A DNA stretch of 64,000 nt from Hippophae tibetana (taxonomy: Eukaryota > Streptophyta > Magnoliopsida > Rosales > Elaeagnaceae): NCBI GenBank assembly GCA_037013495.1, contig CM072805.1, forward strand, positions 11,380,601 through 11,444,600. Direction: 5' to 3'. This document shows, one piece after another, positions 14,257 to 27,786 of this stretch. The position numbers and the translations under genes are program-made. Every line of letters begins with the position of its first letter. Positions within the stretch are counted from its first letter, which is position 1. Below the pieces are notes generated by a model that did not search any database, was not told the DNA's origin, and worked only from the letters and a program-made list of their open reading frames with translations.

Positions 14257-15323
14257 ATTTATGGTTGAGAAAAGTCCATAATCATGAATTTTACATTACA
14301 CAATAGGGATTTAGAAGATTCGACCTTAACATACTAATATGACAAAATGGAATACACCGTATTGTTAGTATTAGTTCATTTGAATGATCCATATTTGACT
14401 CAAATTCAAATAAATATAGTATATGTAAATATACACCTCAATTTCTATTCTTATCAAATAAATAGTCTATCTATGGTTACAAAAATCGATAGCCATAATT
14501 TTAACATTTAACAATTGAGATAAAGTAAATCTAACGTTAAAATATTGAATTAAATATTACAAATGCAAATATGGCACTTATAAGTTTCAACCATTTATTG
14601 ATATAAAGTCAATTTATGGTTGAGAAAACTCCATAATCATGAATTTTACATTATACAATTGGGATTTAGAAGATTCGACCTTAACATACTAATATGACAA
14701 AATGGAATACACCGTATTGTTAGTATTAGTTCATTTGAATGATCCATATTTGACTCAAATTCAAATAAATATAGTATATGTAAATATACACCTCAATTTC
14801 TATTCTTATCAAATAAATAGTCTATCTATCTTTGAAAAAACTCGATAGCCATAATTTTAACATTAAACAATTGAGATTAAGTAAATCTAACGTTAAAAAA
14901 TTGAATTAAATAACACAAATGCAAATATGCGCCTTATAAGTTTCAACCATTGATTGATATGAAGTCAATTTATGGTTGAGAAAAGTATATAATCATGAAT
15001 TTAACATTACACAATTGGGATTTAGAAGATTTGACCTTAACATACTAATATGACAAAATGGAATACACCGTATTGTTAATATTAGTTCATTTGAATGATC
15101 CATATTTGACTCAAATTCAAATAAATATAGTATATATAAATATACAACTCAATTTCTATTATTATCAAATAAATAGTCGATCTATCTTTGAAAAAATTCG
15201 ATAGGCATAATTTTAACATTAAATAATTGAGATAAATTAAACCTAAGGTTAAAAAATCGAATTAAATAATACAAATGCAAATATGCACCTTGTATGTTTC
15301 AACCATTTATTGATATGATGTCA
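14257..15323 (+). repeat. Three-unit cassette (delta, P-beta, V-alpha), first occurrence
   Basis: Units start at 14257 (F head, delta tail, 355 bp), 14612 (P head with gagaaaactcc, beta tail) and 14968 (V head with gatttgacc and gttaatatta, alpha tail ending accttgtatg). The total is 1067 bp. The same order recurs at 15324, 20665, 26720, 28499, 29566 and 39899, so the cassette has been moved or copied as a block. Within the cassette the end of each unit and the start of the next are linked: beta is followed by a V head and delta by a P head. Confidence 0.88.
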
Positions 15324-16390
15324 ATTTATGGTTGAGAAAAGTCCATAATCATGAATTTAACATTACACAATTGGGATTTAGAAGATTCGACCTTAACATA
15401 CTAATATGACAAAATGGAATACACCGTATTGTTAGTATTAGTTCATTTGAATGATCCATATTTGACTCAAATTCAAATAAATATAGTATATGTAAATATA
15501 CACCTCAATTTCTATTCTTATCAAATAAATAGTCTATCTATGGTTACAAAAATTGATAGCCATAATTTTAACATTTAACAATTGAGATAAAGTAAATCTA
15601 ACGTTAAAATATTGAATTAAATATTACAAATGCAAATATGGCACTTATAAGTTTCAACCATTTATTGATATAAAGTCAATTTATGGTTGAGAAAAGTCCA
15701 TAATCATGAATTTTACATTATACAATTGGGATTTAGAAGATTCGACCTTAACATACTAATATGACAAAATGGAATACACCGTATTGTTAGTATTAGTTCA
15801 TTTGAATGATCCATATTTGACTCAAATTCAAATAAATATAGTATATGTAAATATACACCTCAATTTCTATTCTTATCAAATAAATAGTCTATCTATCTTT
15901 GAAAAAACTCGATAGCCATAATTTTAACATTAAACAATTGAGATTAAGTAAATCTAACGTTAAAAAATTGAATTAAATAACACAAATGCAAATATGCGCC
16001 TTATAAGTTTCAACCATTGATTGATATGAAGTCAATTTATGGTTGAGAAAAGTATATAATCATGAATTTAACATTACACAATTGGGATTTAGAAGATTTG
16101 ACCTTAACATACTAATATGACAAAATGGAATACACCGTATTGTTAATATTAGTTCATTTGAATGATCCATATTTGACTCAAATTCAAATAAATATAGTAT
16201 ATATAAATATACAACTCAATTTCTATTATTATCAAATAAATAGTCGATCTATCTTTGAAAAAATTCGATAGGCATAATTTTAACATTAAATAATTGAGAT
16301 AAATTAAACCTAAGGTTAAAAAATCGAATTAAATAATACAAATGCAAATATGCACCTTGTATGTTTCAACCATTTATTGATATGATGTCA
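15324..16390 (+). repeat. Three-unit cassette, second tandem occurrence
   Basis: Units start at 15324, 15679 and 16035, again 1067 bp. The first unit has an N head where the first cassette has an F head, and its delta tail reads aaaattgatag rather than aaaatcgatag. The second and third units match those of the preceding cassette closely, including gatttgacc and accttgtatg. This cassette overlaps the start of the duplicated 5 kb segment. Confidence 0.87.
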
Positions 16391-19300
16391 ATTTATGGTT
16401 GAGAAAAGTCCATAATTATGAATTTAACATTACACAATTGGGATTTAGAAGATTCGACCTTAACATACTAATATGACAAAATGGAATACACCGTATTGTT
16501 AGTATTAGTTCATTTGAATGATCCATATTTGACTCAAATTCAAATAAATATAGTATATGTAAATATACAACTCAATTTCTATTATTATCAAATAAATAGT
16601 CGATCTATCTTTGAAAAAATTCGATAGGCATAATTTTAACGTTAAATAATTGAGATAAATTAAACCTACGGTTAAAAAATCGAATTAAATAATACAAATG
16701 CAAATATGCACCTTATATGTTTCAACCATTTATTGATATGATGTCAATTTATGGTTGAGAAAAGTCCATAATCATGAATTTAACATTACACAATCGGGAT
16801 TTAGAATATTCGACCTTAACATACTAATATGACAAAATGGAATACACCGTATTGTTAGTATTAGTTCATTTGAATGATCCATATTTGACTCAAATTCAAA
16901 TAAATATAGTATATGTAAATATACACCTCAATTTCTATTCTTATCAAATAAATAGTCTATCTATGGTTGACAAAAATCGATAGCCATAATTATAACATTA
17001 AACAATTGAGATAAAGTAAATATAACGTTAAAATATTGAATTAAATATTACAAATGCAAATATGGTACTTATAAGTTTCAACCATTTATTGATATAAAGT
17101 CAATTTATGGGTGAGAAAAGTCCATAATCATGAATTTTACATTACACAATAGGGATTTAGAAGATTCGACCTTAACATACTAATATGACAAAATGGAATA
17201 CACCATATTGTTAGTATTAGTTCATTTGAATGATCCATATTTGACTCAAATTCAAATAAATATAGTATATGTAAATATACACCTCAATTTCTAATATTAT
17301 CAAATAAATAGTCGATCTATCTTTGAAAAAATTCGATAGGCATAATTTTAACATTAAATAATTGAGATAAATTAAACCTAAGGTTAAAAAATCGAATTAA
17401 ATAATACAAATGCAAATATGCACCTTATATGTTTCAACCATTTATTGATATGATGTCAATTTATGGTTGAGAAAAGTCCATAATCATGAATTTAACATTA
17501 CACAATCGGGATTTAGAATATTCGACCTTAACATACTAATATGATAAAATGGAATACACCGTATTGTTAGTATTAGTAAATTTTGAATGATCCATATTTG
17601 ACTCAAATTCAAATAAATATAGTATATGTAAATATACACCTCAATTTCTATTCTTATCAAATAAATAGGATATCTATCTTTGAAAAAACTCGATAGCCAT
17701 AATTTTAACATTAAACAATTGAGATTAAGTAAATCTAACGTTAAAAAATTGAATTAAATAACACAAATGCAAATATGCGCCTTATAAGTTTCAACCATTG
17801 ATTGATATGAAGTCAATTTATGGTTGAGAAAAGTATATAATCATGAATTTAACATTACACAATTGGGATTTAGAAGATTCGACCTTAACATACTAATATG
17901 ACAAAATGGAATACACCGTATTGTTAGTATTAGTTCATTTGAATGATCCATATTTGACTCAAATTCAAATAAATATAGTATATGTAAATATACACCTCAA
18001 TTTCTATTATTATCAAATAAATAGTCGATCTATCTTTGAAAAAATTCGATAGGCATAATTTTAACATTAAATAATTGAGATAAATTAAACCTAAGGTTAA
18101 AAAATAGAATTAAATAATACAAATGCAAATATGCACCTTGTATGTTTCAACCATTTATTGATATGATGTCAATTTATGGTTGAGAAAAGTCCATAATCAT
18201 GAATTTAACATTACACAATTGGGATTTAGAAGATTCGACCTTAACATACTAATATGACAAAATGGAATACACCGTATTGTTAGTATTAGTTCATTTGAAT
18301 GATCCATATTTGACTTAAATTCAAATAAATATAGTATATGTAAATATACAACTCAATTTCTATTATTATCAAATAAATAGTCGATCTATCTTTGAAAAAA
18401 TTCGATAGGCATAATTTTAACATTAAATAATTGAGATAAATTAAACCTAAGGTTAAAAAATCGAATTAAATAATACAAATGCAAATATGCACCTTATATG
18501 TTTCAACCATTTATTGATATGATGTCAATTTATGGTTGAGAAAAGTCCATAATCATGAATTTAACATTACACAATCGGGATTTAGAATATTCGACCTTAA
18601 CATACTAATATGACAAAATGGAATACACCGTATTGTTAGTATTAGTTCATTTGAATGATTCATATTTGACTCAAATTCAAATAAATATAGTATATGTAAA
18701 TATACACCTCAATTTCTATTCTTATCAAATAAATAGTCTATCTATGGTTGACAAAAATCGATAGCCATAATTATAACATTAAACAATTGAGATAAAGTAA
18801 ATATAACGTTAAAATATTGAATTAAATATTACAAATGCAAATATGGCACTTATAAGTTTCAACCATTTATTGATATAAAGTCAATTTATGGTTGAGAAAA
18901 CTCCATAATCATGAATTTTACATTACACAATAGGGATTTAGAAGATTCGACCTTAACATACTTATATGACAAAATTGAATACACCGTATTGTTAGTATTA
19001 GTTCATTTGAATAGTCCATATTTGACTCAAATTCAAATAAATATAGTATATGTAAATATACACCTCAATTTCTATTCTTATCAAATAAATAGGATATCTA
19101 TCTTTGAAAAAACTCGATAGCCATAATTTTAACATTAAACAATTGAGATTAAGTAAATCAAACGTTAAAAAATCGAATTAAATAATACAAATGCAAATAT
19201 GCACCTTATATGTTTCAACCATTTATTGATATGATGTCAATTTATGGTTGAGAAAAGTCCATAATCATGAATTTAACATTACACAATTGAGATTTAGAAG

Positions 19301-20664
19301 ATTCGACCTTAACATACTAATATGACAAAATGGAATACACCGTATTGTTAGTATTAGGTCATTTGAATGATCCATATTTGACTCAAATTCAAATAAATAT
19401 ATTATATGTAAAAATATACACGTCAATTTCTATTCTTATCAAATAAATAGTCTATCTATGGTTGACAAAAATCGATAGCCATAATTTTAACATTAAACAA
19501 TTGAGATAAAGTAAATCTAACGTTAAAATATTGAATTAAATATTACAAATGCAAATATGGCACTTATAAGTTTCAACCATTTATTGATATGAAGTCAATT
19601 TATGGTTGAGAAAAGTCCATAATCATGAATTTAACATTATACAATTGGGATTTAGAAGATTCGACCTTAACATACTAATATGACAAAATGGAATACACCG
19701 TATTATTAGTATTAGTTCATTTGAATGATCCATATTTGACTCAAATTCAAATAAATATAGTATATGTAAATAGACACCTCAATTTCTATTCTTATCAAAT
19801 AAATAGGATATCTATCTTTGAAAAAACTCGATAGCCATAATTTTAACATTAAACAATTGAGATTAAGTAAATCTAACGTTAAAAAATTGAATTAAATAAC
19901 ACAAATTCAAATATGCGCCTTATAAGTTTCAACCATTGATTGATATGAAGTCAATTTGTGGTTGAGAAAAGTATATAATCATGATTTTAACATTACACAA
20001 TTAGGATTTAGAAGATTCGACCTTAACATACTAATATGACAAATTGGAATACACCGTATTGTTAGTATTAGGTCATTTGAATGATCCATATTTGACTCAA
20101 ATTCAAATAAATATAGTATATGTAAATATACACCTCAATTTCTATTCTTATCAAATAAATAGTCTATCTATGCTTGATAAAAATCGATAGCCATAATTTT
20201 AACATTAAACAATTGAGATAAAGTAAATCTAACGTTAAAATATTGAATTAAATATTACAAATGCAAATATGGCACTTATAAGTTTCAACCATTTATTGAT
20301 ATAAAGTCAATTTATGGTTGAGAAAAGTCCATAATCATGAATTTTACATTACACAATAGGGATTTAGAAGATTCGACCTTAACATACTAATATGACAAAA
20401 TGGAATACACCGTATTGTTAGTATTAGTTCATTTGAATGATCCATATTTGACTCAAATTCAAATAAATATAGTATATGTAAATATACACCTCAATTTCTA
20501 TTCTTATCAAATAAATAGTCTATCTATGGTTACAAAAATTGATAGCCATAATTTTAACATTTAACAATTGAGATAAAGTAAATCTAACGTTAAAATATTG
20601 AATTAAATATTACAAATGCAAATATGGCACTTATAAGTTTCAACCATTTATTGATATAAAGTCA
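15679..20664 (+). repeat. Large duplicated segment, copy 1 (14 units)
   Basis: Unit starts: 15679, 16035, 16391, 16747, 17103, 17459, 17816, 18172, 18528, 18884, 19240, 19598, 19954, 20310. Distinctive markers recur about 5.3-5.7 kb further right: cataattatg with cctacgg (unit 16391), gggtgag with caccatattg and ctaatatta (17103), cttatatgac with gaatagtcc (18884), tgagattt with taggtcat (19240), tgattttaac with acaaattgg (19954). Unit 18884 has a beta tail start and an alpha tail end. Units 17459 and 17816 have no counterpart as a pair in copy 2. The copy ends in an F-delta unit. Confidence 0.87.
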
Positions 20665-21019
20665 ATTTATGGTTGAGAAAAGTCCATAATCATGAATTTT
20701 ACATTATACAATTGGGATTTAGAAGATTCGACCTTAACATACTAATATGACAAAATGGAATACACCGTATTGTTAGTATTAGTTCATTTGAATGATCCAT
20801 ATTTGACTCAAATTCAAATAAATATAGTATATGTAAATATACACCTCAATTTCTATTCTTATCAAATAAATAGTCTATCTATGGTTACAAAAATTGATAG
20901 CCATAATTTTAACATTTAACAATTGAGATAAAGTAAATCTAACGTTAAAATATTGAATTAAATATTACAAATGCAAATATGGCACTTATAAGTTTCAACC
21001 ATTTATTGATATAAAGTCA
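20665..21019 (+). repeat. P-delta unit, linking the two large copies
   Basis: This 355 bp unit has a P head and a delta tail with aaaattgatag. It follows another delta unit (20310), making a delta-delta pair seen nowhere else in the window. Together with 21020 and 21376 it forms a third occurrence of the 1067 bp cassette. Confidence 0.85.
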
Positions 21020-22087
21020 ATTTATGGTTGAGAAAAGTCCATAATCATGAATTTTACATTATACAATTGGGATTTAGAAGATTCGACCTTAACATACTAA
21101 TATGACAAAATGGAATACACCGTATTGTTAGTATTAGTTCATTTGAATGATCCATATTTGACTCAAATTCAAATAAATATAGTATATGTAAATATACACC
21201 TCAATTTCTATTCTTATCAAATAAATAGTCTATCTATCTTTGAAAAAACTCGATAGCCATAATTTTAACATTAAACAATTGAGATTAAGTAAATCTAACG
21301 TTAAAAAATTGAATTAAATAACACAAATGCAAATATGCGCCTTATAAGTTTCAACCATTGATTGATATGAAGTCAATTTATGGTTGAGAAAAGTATATAA
21401 TCATGAATTTAACATTACACAATTGGGATTTAGAAGATTTGACCTTAACATACTAATATGACAAAATGGAATACACCGTATTGTTAATATTAGTTCATTT
21501 GAATGATCCATATTTGACTCAAATTCAAATAAATATAGTATATATAAATATACAACTCAATTTCTATTATTATCAAATAAATAGTCGATCTATCTTTGAA
21601 AAAATTCGATAGGCATAATTTTAACATTAAATAATTGAGATAAATTAAACCTAAGGTTAAAAAATCGAATTAAATAATACAAATGCAAATATGCACCTTG
21701 TATGTTTCAACCATTTATTGATATGATGTCAATTTATGGTTGAGAAAAGTCCATAATTATGAATTTAACATTACACAATTGGGATTTAGAAGATTCGACC
21801 TTAACATACTAATATGACAAAATGGAATACACCGTATTGTTAGTATTAGTTCATTTGAATGATCCATATTTGACTCAAATTCAAATAAATATAGTATATG
21901 TAAATATACAACTCAATTTCTATTATTATCAAATAAATAGTCGATCTATCTTTGAAAAAATTCGATAGGCATAATTTTAACGTTAAATAATTGAGATAAA
22001 TTAAACCTACGGTTAAAAAATCGAATTAAATAATACAAATGCAAATATGCACCTTATATGTTTCAACCATTTATTGATATGATGTCA

Positions 22088-23155
22088 ATTTATGGTTGAG
22101 AAAAGTCCATAATCATGAATTTAACATTACACAATCGGGATTTAGAATATTCGACCTTAACATACTAATATGACAAAATGGAATACACCGTATTGTTAGT
22201 ATTAGTTCATTTGAATGATCCATATTTGACTCAAATTCAAATAAATATAGTATATGTAAATATACACCTCAATTTCTATTCTTATCAAATAAATAGTCTA
22301 TCTATGGTTGACAAAAATCGATAGCCATAATTATAACATTAAACAATTGAGATAAAGTAAATATAACGTTAAAATATTGAATTAAATATTACAAATGCAA
22401 ATATGCACCTTATATGTTTCAACCATTTATTGATATAAAGTCAATTTATGGGTGAGAAAAGTCCATAATCATGAATTTTACATTACACAATAGGGATTTA
22501 GAAGATTCGACCTTAACATACTAATATGACAAAATGGAATACACCATATTGTTAGTATTAGTTCATTTGAATGATCTATATTTGACTCAAATTCAAATAA
22601 ATATAGTATATGTAAATATACACCTCAATTTCTAATATTATCAAATAAATAGTCGATCTATCTTTGAAAAAATTCGATAGGCATAATTTTAACATTAAAT
22701 AATTGAGATAAATTAAACCTAAGGTTAAAAAATCGAATTAAATAATACAAATGCAAATATGCACCTTGTATGTTTCAACCATTTATTGATATGATGTCAA
22801 TTTATGGTTGAGAAAAGTCCATAATCATGAATTTAACATTACACAATTGGGATTTAGAAGATTCGACCTTAACATACTAATATGACAAAATGGAATACAC
22901 CGTATTGTTAGTATTAGTTCATTTGAATGATCCATATTTGACTCAAATTCAAATAAATATAGTATATGTAAATATACAACTCAATTTCTATTATTATCAA
23001 ATAAATAGTCGATCTATCTTTGAAAAAATTCGATAGGCATAATTTTAACATTAAATAATTGAGATAAATTAAACCTAAGGTTAAAAAATCGAATTAAATA
23101 ATACAAATGCAAATATGCACCTTATATGTTTCAACCATTTATTGATATGATGTCA
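22088..23155 (+). repeat. Tandem trimer C-F-N, first copy
   Basis: Units start at 22088 (C head, gamma tail whose end has switched to atgcaccttatatg), 22444 (F head with gggtgag and gatctat) and 22800 (N head, alpha tail). The next 1068 bp (23156-24223) repeats them with almost no change. The switched gamma tail end and gatctat are shared by both copies and absent from the older segment at 16747-17458. Confidence 0.87.
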
Positions 23156-24223
23156 ATTTATGGTTGAGAAAAGTCCATAATCATGAATTTAACATTACAC
23201 AATCGGGATTTAGAATATTCGACCTTAACATACTAATATGACAAAATGGAATACACCGTATTGTTAGTATTAGTTCATTTGAATGATCCATATTTGACTC
23301 AAATTCAAATAAATATAGTATATGTAAATATACACCTCAATTTCTATTCTTATCAAATAAATAGTCTATCTATGGTTGACAAAAATCGATAGCCATAATT
23401 ATAACATTAAACAATTGAGATAAAGTAAATATAACGTTAAAATATTGAATTAAATATTACAAATGCAAATATGCACCTTATATGTTTCAACCATTTATTG
23501 ATATAAAGTCAATTTATGGGTGAGAAAAGTCCATAATCATGAATTTTACATTACACAATAGGGATTTAGAAGATTCGACCTTAACATACTAATATGACAA
23601 AATGGAATACACCATATTGTTAGTATTAGTTCATTTGAATGATCTATATTTGACTCAAATTCAAATAAATATAGTATATGTAAATATACACCTCAATTTC
23701 TAATATTATCAAATAAATAGTCGATCTATCTTTGAAAAAATTCGATAGGCATAATTTTAACATTAAATAATTGAGATAAATTAAACCTAAGGTTAAAAAA
23801 TCGAATTAAATAATACAAATGCAAATATGCACCTTGTATGTTTCAACCATTTATTGATATGATGTCAATTTATGGTTGAGAAAAGTCCATAATCATGAAT
23901 TTAACATTACACAATTGGGATTTAGAAGATTCGACCTTAACATACTAATATGACAAAATGGAATACACCGTATTGTTAGTATTAGTTCATTTGAATGATC
24001 CATATTTGACTCAAATTCAAATAAATATAGTATATGTAAATATACAACTCAATTTCTATTATTATCAAATAAATAGTCGATCTATCTTTGAAAAAATTCG
24101 ATAGGCATAATTTTAACATTAAATAATTGAGATAAATTAAACCTAAGGTTAAAAAATCGAATTAAATAATACAAATGCAAATATGCACCTTATATGTTTC
24201 AACCATTTATTGATATGATGTCA
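23156..24223 (+). repeat. Tandem trimer C-F-N, second copy
   Basis: Units start at 23156, 23512 and 23868, total 1068 bp, matching 22088-23155 by eye; the first unit differs by an alpha ending without cctacgg in the unit preceding it. The following unit, 24224, returns to the gattcat form of copy 1 (18528). Confidence 0.86.
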
Positions 24224-24579
24224 ATTTATGGTTGAGAAAAGTCCATAATCATGAATTTAACATTACACAATCGGGATTTAGAATATTCGACCTTAACATA
24301 CTAATATGACAAAATGGAATACACCGTATTGTTAGTATTAGTTCATTTGAATGATTCATATTTGACTCAAATTCAAATAAATATAGTATATGTAAATATA
24401 CACCTCAATTTCTATTCTTATCAAATAAATAGTCTATCTATGGTTGACAAAAATCGATAGCCATAATTATAACATTAAACAATTGAGATAAAGTAAATAT
24501 AACGTTAAAATATTGAATTAAATATTACAAATGCAAATATGGCACTTATAAGTTTCAACCATTTATTGATATAAAGTCA

Positions 24580-25293
24580 ATTTATGGTTGAGAAAACTCC
24601 ATAATCATGAATTTTACATTACACAATAGGGATTTAGAAGATTCGACCTTAACATACTTATATGACAAAATTGAATACACCGTATTGTTAGTATTAGTTC
24701 ATTTGAATAGTCCATATTTGACTCAAATTCAAATAAATATAGTATATGTAAATATACACCTCAATTTCTATTCTTATCAAATAAATAGGATATCTATCTT
24801 TGAAAAAACTCGATAGCCATAATTTTAACATTAAACAATTGAGATTAAGTAAATCAAACGTTAAAAAATCGAATTAAATAATACAAATGCAAATATGCAC
24901 CTTATATGTTTCAACCATTTATTGATATGATGTCAATTTATGGTTGAGAAAAGTCCATAATCATGAATTTAACATTACACAATTGAGATTTAGAAGATTC
25001 GACCTTAACATACTAATATGACAAAATGGAATACACCGTATTGTTAGTATTAGGTCATTTGAATGATCCATATTTGACTCAAATTCAAATAAATATATTA
25101 TATGTAAAAATATACACGTCAATTTCTATTCTTATCAAATAAATAGTCTATCTATGGTTGACAAAAATCGATAGCCATAATTTTAACATTAAACAATTGA
25201 GATAAAGTAAATCTAACGTTAAAATATTGAATTAAATATTACAAATGCAAATATGGCACTTATAAGTTTCAACCATTTATTGATATAAAGTCA
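24580..25293 (+). repeat. Tandem dimer, first copy (714 bp)
   Basis: Units start at 24580 (F head with gagaaaactcc, cttatatgac, gaatagtcc, mixed beta/alpha tail) and 24936 (N head with tgagattt, taggtcat, gtaaaaatatacacgtc, gamma tail, 358 bp). They correspond to 18884 and 19240. The second unit ends in gatataaag here but in gatatgaag at 19240 and in the next dimer, which is expected if the dimer was closed on itself by exchange at a unit boundary. Confidence 0.87.
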
Positions 25294-26007
25294 ATTTATG
25301 GTTGAGAAAACTCCATAATCATGAATTTTACATTACACAATAGGGATTTAGAAGATTCGACCTTAACATACTTATATGACAAAATTGAATACACCGTATT
25401 GTTAGTATTAGTTCATTTGAATAGTCCATATTTGACTCAAATTCAAATAAATATAGTATATGTAAATATACACCTCAATTTCTATTCTTATCAAATAAAT
25501 AGGATATCTATCTTTGAAAAAACTCGATAGCCATAATTTTAACATTAAACAATTGAGATTAAGTAAATCAAACGTTAAAAAATCGAATTAAATAATACAA
25601 ATGCAAATATGCACCTTATATGTTTCAACCATTTATTGATATGATGTCAATTTATGGTTGAGAAAAGTCCATAATCATGAATTTAACATTACACAATTGA
25701 GATTTAGAAGATTCGACCTTAACATACTAATATGACAAAATGGAATACACCGTATTGTTAGTATTAGGTCATTTGAATGATCCATATTTGACTCAAATTC
25801 AAATAAATATATTATATGTAAAAATATACACGTCAATTTCTATTCTTATCAAATAAATAGTCTATCTATGGTTGACAAAAATCGATAGCCATAATTTTAA
25901 CATTAAACAATTGAGATAAAGTAAATCTAACGTTAAAATATTGAATTAAATATTACAAATGCAAATATGGCACTTATAAGTTTCAACCATTTATTGATAT
26001 GAAGTCA
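25294..26007 (+). repeat. Tandem dimer, second copy (714 bp)
   Basis: Units start at 25294 and 25650. They match the preceding dimer apart from the gatatgaag ending, which then leads into the P-beta unit at 26008 as in the older copy. Confidence 0.87.
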
Positions 26008-27786
26008 ATTTATGGTTGAGAAAAGTCCATAATCATGAATTTAACATTATACAATTGGGATTTAGAAGATTCGACCTTAACATACTAATATGACAAAATG
26101 GAATACACCGTATTATTAGTATTAGTTCATTTGAATGATCCATATTTGACTCAAATTCAAATAAATATAGTATATGTAAATATACACCTCAATTTCTATT
26201 CTTATCAAATAAATAGGATATCTATCTTTGAAAAAACTCGATAGCCATAATTTTAACATTAAACAATTGAGATTAAGTAAATCTAACGTTAAAAAATTGA
26301 ATTAAATAACACAAATTCAAATATGCGCCTTATAAGTTTCAACCATTGATTGATATGAAGTCAATTTGTGGTTGAGAAAAGTATATAATCATGATTTTAA
26401 CATTACACAATTAGGATTTAGAAGATTCGACCTTAACATACTAATATGACAAATTGGAATACACCGTATTGTTAGTATTAGTTCATTTGAATGATCCATA
26501 TTTGACTCAAATTCAAATAAATATAGTATATGTAAATATACACCTCAATTTCTATTCTTATCAAATAAATAGTCTATCTATGGTTGATAAAAATCGATAG
26601 CCATAATTTTAACATTAAACAATTGAGATAAAGTAAATCTAACGTTAAAATATTGAATTAAATATTACAAATGCAAATATGGCACTTATAAGTTTCAACC
26701 ATTTATTGATATAAAGTCAATTTATGGTTGAGAAAAGTCCATAATCATGAATTTTACATTACACAATAGGGATTTAGAAGATTCGACCTTAACATACTAA
26801 TATGACAAAATGGAATACACCGTATTGTTAGTATTAGTTCATTTGAATGATCCATATTTGACTCAAATTCAAATAAATATAGTATATGTAAATATACACC
26901 TCAATTTCTATTCTTATCAAATAAATAGTCTATCTATGGTTACAAAAATCGATAGCCATAATTTTAACATTTAACAATTGAGATAAAGTAAATCTAACGT
27001 TAAAATATTGAATTAAATATTACAAATGCAAATATGGCACTTATAAGTTTCAACCATTTATTGATATAAAGTCAATTTATGGTTGAGAAAAGTCCATAAT
27101 CATGAATTTTACATTATACAATTGGGATTTAGAAGATTCGACCTTAACATACTAATATGACAAAATGGAATACACCGTATTGTTAGTATTAGTTCATTTG
27201 AATGATCCATATTTGACTCAAATTCAAATAAATATAGTATATGTAAATATACACCTCAATTTCTATTCTTATCAAATAAATAGTCTATCTATCTTTGAAA
27301 AAACTCGATAGCCATAATTTTAACATTAAACAATTGAGATTAAGTAAATCTAACGTTAAAAAATTGAATTAAATAACACAAATGCAAATATGCGCCTTAT
27401 AAGTTTCAACCATTGATTGATATGAAGTCAATTTATGGTTGAGAAAAGTATATAATCATGAATTTAACATTACACAATTGGGATTTAGAAGATTCGACCT
27501 TAACATACTAATATGACAAAATGGAATACACCGTATTGTTAATATTAGTTCATTTGAATGATCCATATTTGACTCAAATTCAAATAAATATAGTATATAT
27601 AAATATACAACTCAATTTCTATTATTATCAAATAAATAGTCGATCTATCTTTGAAAAAATTCGATAGGCATAATTTTAACATTAAATAATTGAGATAAAT
27701 TAAAGCTAAGGTTAAAAAATCGAATTAAATAATACAAATGCAAATATGCACCTTGTATGTTTCAACCATTTATTGATATGATGTCA
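26008..27786 (+). repeat. Pentamer with 1779 bp period, copy 1
   Basis: Units start at 26008 (P head, tattattag, aataggatatc, beta tail with caaattcaaatatgcg), 26364 (atttgtgg, tgattttaac, gamma tail with ggttgataaaaat), 26720 (F-delta), 27075 (P-beta) and 27431 (V-alpha, accttgtatg). The last three are the 1067 bp cassette. The block overlaps the end of the large copy 2, so the same units belong to two successive duplications. Confidence 0.87.

Larger units (their letters stand above)
21020..27074 (+). repeat. Large duplicated segment, copy 2, re-expanded (17 units)
   Basis: Unit starts: 21020, 21376, 21732, 22088, 22444, 22800, 23156, 23512, 23868, 24224, 24580, 24936, 25294, 25650, 26008, 26364, 26720. 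Unit by unit it follows copy 1, with three changes. Two units are missing, because unit 22444 joins the front of 17103 to the end of 17816. Three units (22088-23155) are repeated in tandem. Two units (24580-25293) are repeated in tandem. The balance, 14 - 2 + 3 + 2 = 17, fits exactly. Relatives of unit 17103 carry the added change gatctat in this copy, so the three-unit repeat arose after the large duplication. Confidence 0.83.

Noticed and set aside
16747-16800. CENP-B box, suggested by cggg in C heads and ttcg in several places
   Set aside because: The CENP-B core needs ttcg and cggg in a fixed arrangement with an A between. On neither strand do the ttcg and cggg words of these units have that spacing.
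18911-19120. Open frame of 69 codons on the plus strand, repeated at 24607 and 25321
   Set aside because: The three copies sit in duplicated copies of one satellite unit (18884, 24580, 25294). The frame is a by-product of duplication and single-base variants, not a conserved gene.
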